Shown here: positions 62,665 through 64,000 of the stretch, piece after piece
Position numbering within the stretch: position 1 is the stretch's first letter
Layout of the letters: every line of letters starts with the position of its first letter
Assembly: GCA_038531315.1 (NCBI GenBank)
Contig: JBCBBT010000010.1
Coordinates: 1 to 64,000 of the forward strand
Direction: 5' to 3'
From: JAJFFW01 sp038531315
Lineage (GTDB): Bacteria > Pseudomonadota > Alphaproteobacteria > Caulobacterales > Parvularculaceae
Length of the DNA stretch: 64,000 bases
Made by a program: the position numbers and the translations under genes
The notes under the pieces: model-generated
Told to the model about the DNA's origin: nothing
The model's input: only the letters and a program-made list of their open reading frames with translations
Databases searched by the model: none

Positions 62665-63654
62665 GTGAGTGCTGATTTGTCCAACACACAAGCGGCCCCG
62701 GTCTCGGCGGTGATTGTCAGTTATTTCACTGGCCCGGTGCTCGCGCGCTCGATCTCATCGCTGCGTGAACAGCCGGAAATCGGCGAGATTTTCCTCGTCG
62801 ATAACGGCAATTGGGAAGGCGCGGTCGAGGCCGCCATTGCCGCGGCGGAAACCGAAGAGGGCTCTGGCGCGCCGGTAACCGTCATTTCCGGCCACGGTAA
62901 TGTTGGCTTTGCGACGGCCTGCAATCTTGGCGCTCGGTGTGCGACGCGTGACTATCTTTTATTCCTCAATCCCGATGCGATTATGGAGCCGGGCGGCGTC
63001 GCGCAATTGCTCCGCGATGGGCGCACGCTGTCGCGCCCATGGATGATCGGACCAAAGCTTATCGACCCGGACGGCGGCGAACAACAAGGCGGGCGGCGCG
63101 CAACGCTGACGCCGTGGCGCGCCTTTGTTGAAGCCACAGGGCTCTATCGGCTTGCGCCGCAGCACCCTTATTTTCGACGCTTCAACCTGCACAATGATCC
63201 GTGTCCGGGCGAACTCTGCCCGACGCCGACGATATCAGGCGCCTGTTTTTTGTTATCGCGCGAGGACTACTTCTCGATTGACGGCATGGATGAGCGCTAT
63301 TTTTTACATGTGGAGGACGTCGATTTTTGTTTGCGTTTCGGCAACGCTGGCGGCGCGATCTACTACAATCCGAAAGTTGTCGTGCTTCACTTCAAAAGCT
63401 CAAGCCGTGTCAACGCCATGCGCGTCGAGCGGCGAAAGACCATGAGCATGCTGCTATATTTCCGAACGCATTTCTCCGGCGCCTATCCGCCTCCTTTTAT
63501 GTGGCTTGTTTGGCTTGCCTTGTGGACCGCATTCGGATTGAAACTCGCGCGGCGCGCCGTCATGCGCGCGATTGCGCTTGTCGGGATCGGTCCTTTATCG
63601 CGCGCGCGCCGCCGCCGTGCACGCGATCTCGCGACCCGCATCCGCGCGCGTTGA
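62665..63654 (+). CDS. Glycosyltransferase family 2 (rhamnosyltransferase-like)
   Basis: A 329-residue GT2 enzyme. It shows VSAVIVSYFTGPVLARSISSL, the nucleotide-sugar loop FLVDNGNWEG, GNVGFATACNLGAR, a metal site in LLFLNPDAIMEPG, TISGACFLLSREDYFSIDG and DERYFLHVEDVDFCLRFGNAG, as in rhamnosyltransferases of the WcaA/WbbL group. The basic C terminus is a possible amphipathic membrane anchor. The start is a GTG at 62665, six bases after the upstream stop. The donor sugar is not proven. Confidence 0.88.
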   Translation: MSADLSNTQAAPVSAVIVSYFTGPVLARSISSLREQPEIGEIFLVDNGNWEGAVEAAIAAAETEEGSGAPVTVISGHGNVGFATACNLGARCATRDYLLFLNPDAIMEPGGVAQLLRDGRTLSRPWMIGPKLIDPDGGEQQGGRRATLTPWRAFVEATGLYRLAPQHPYFRRFNLHNDPCPGELCPTPTISGACFLLSREDYFSIDGMDERYFLHVEDVDFCLRFGNAGGAIYYNPKVVVLHFKSSSRVNAMRVERRKTMSMLLYFRTHFSGAYPPPFMWLVWLALWTAFGLKLARRAVMRAIALVGIGPLSRARRRRARDLATRIRAR

Positions 63655-63682
63655 GCAAATCCATAACCACATTAATGATGAG

Positions 63683-64000
63683 CTAGGGTACGGTAAAAAG
63701 CGGCTCGGCGATTTCAAACAGATACAGCGTGCGGATTTCGCCATCAGCCAGCACAGCGCGTGCGGCGCCGATACTTCTGACGGACCTGTACTTCGATTTG
63801 GCGCCAAGTCCGTCAACGCGCGTCGTTACGTAGAGGAGCGGGCCTTTCGCCTCAGAGGGCGCGGGATAAAACGCCTCAAAGTGATGATCGATCCTGTTGT
63901 TTGAATTGAGAGCGAAAACGGTCTTTTGCGCCGACCGCGCGTAATAAACGAGTGCGCCAATCACTTCGCGGTCGTCGGCCACCATTGCATCATATGCGTC
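63683..64000 (-). CDS. C-terminal part of a probable ArnT/GT39-like glycosyltransferase (partial)
   Basis: The frame runs from the right window edge on the minus strand, codes DAYDAMVADDREVIGALVYYAR and ends after VSLFEIAEPLFTVP-like residues (seen: TLYLFEIAEPLFTVP). The visible 105 residues look like the C-terminal soluble region of integral-membrane glycosyltransferases of the PMT/ArnT type. It converges on the GT2 gene. The N-terminal membrane part lies outside the window, so the family call is tentative. Confidence 0.45.
   Translation of the reverse strand, partial: DAYDAMVADDREVIGALVYYARSAQKTVFALNSNNRIDHHFEAFYPAPSEAKGPLLYVTTRVDGLGAKSKYRSVRSIGAARAVLADGEIRTLYLFEIAEPLFTVP

Noticed and set aside
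1..64000. CRISPR arrays, insertion sequences, toxin-antitoxin pairs, restriction systems
   Set aside because: None was recognised on either strand; the only repeats are the short ones listed.

Overview
The window is 64 kb of gene-dense, high-GC bacterial chromosome with short intergenic gaps. Family resemblance points to an alphaproteobacterium: a double-length dCTP deaminase, DnaX without its usual zinc cysteines, ApaG, a membrane-anchored CycM-like cytochrome c, a VPLPA-CTERM protein and a perfect TTAA-N7-TTAA CtrA-type site. A Parvularculales/Hyphomonadaceae-like organism is my guess only. There are no insertion sequences, prophage or CRISPR. Almost everything is core metabolism, information processing and envelope, with a few unusual genes between.

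Left part (1-28 kb). pgi is translationally coupled to a secreted cyclophilin. Then come a DUF917-family lipoprotein, glutathione reductase (gor), an unknown protein, rpiA, glmU (TTG start), phosphoglycolate phosphatase and a 66-aa unknown gene. A signalling block follows: an XRE regulator with a degenerate S24 domain, a 927-aa hybrid histidine kinase with HPt, and a divergent receiver-kinase protein. Next are a TonB-dependent receptor behind a CtrA-type site, a Rieske oxygenase, the dnaX-ybaB-recR operon, a YbjN protein, the SRP RNA gene (ffs) with a readable promoter, nudC, a secreted DUF305-LVIVD fusion, prephenate dehydratase and a membrane-anchored cytochrome c.

Middle (28-48 kb). tRNA-Gly(CCC) is followed by an RND pump with its adaptor, a SYLF protein, a radical SAM enzyme coupled to a DUF938 methyltransferase, a VPLPA-CTERM surface protein, dcd, apaG, trkH, a thioredoxin-fold isomerase-like protein, a YpfJ-type metalloprotease, a GT87 enzyme and a GtrB/GtrA pair. 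Then comes rmuC, a truncated Rrf2 regulator remnant, and, convergent with it, a second membrane-anchored RmuC-domain protein that lacks the predicted catalytic lysine.

Right part (48-64 kb). def-fmt, lepB, truA, a small membrane protein, dapE, a cupin protein, an M28 lipoprotein peptidase, a second TonB-dependent receptor, an ATP-grasp ligase and thrS. The right edge begins a polysaccharide locus: O-antigen ligase/polymerase, a GT2 enzyme and the end of a probable lipid-linked-sugar glycosyltransferase.

I see no single large novel system. The items most worth a second look are the RmuC/pseudo-RmuC pair with the regulator remnant between them, the lipoprotein form of DUF917, the radical SAM-DUF938 pair, the M28/TonB-receptor/ATP-grasp run, and the regulator with a dead S24 dyad beside two histidine kinases.
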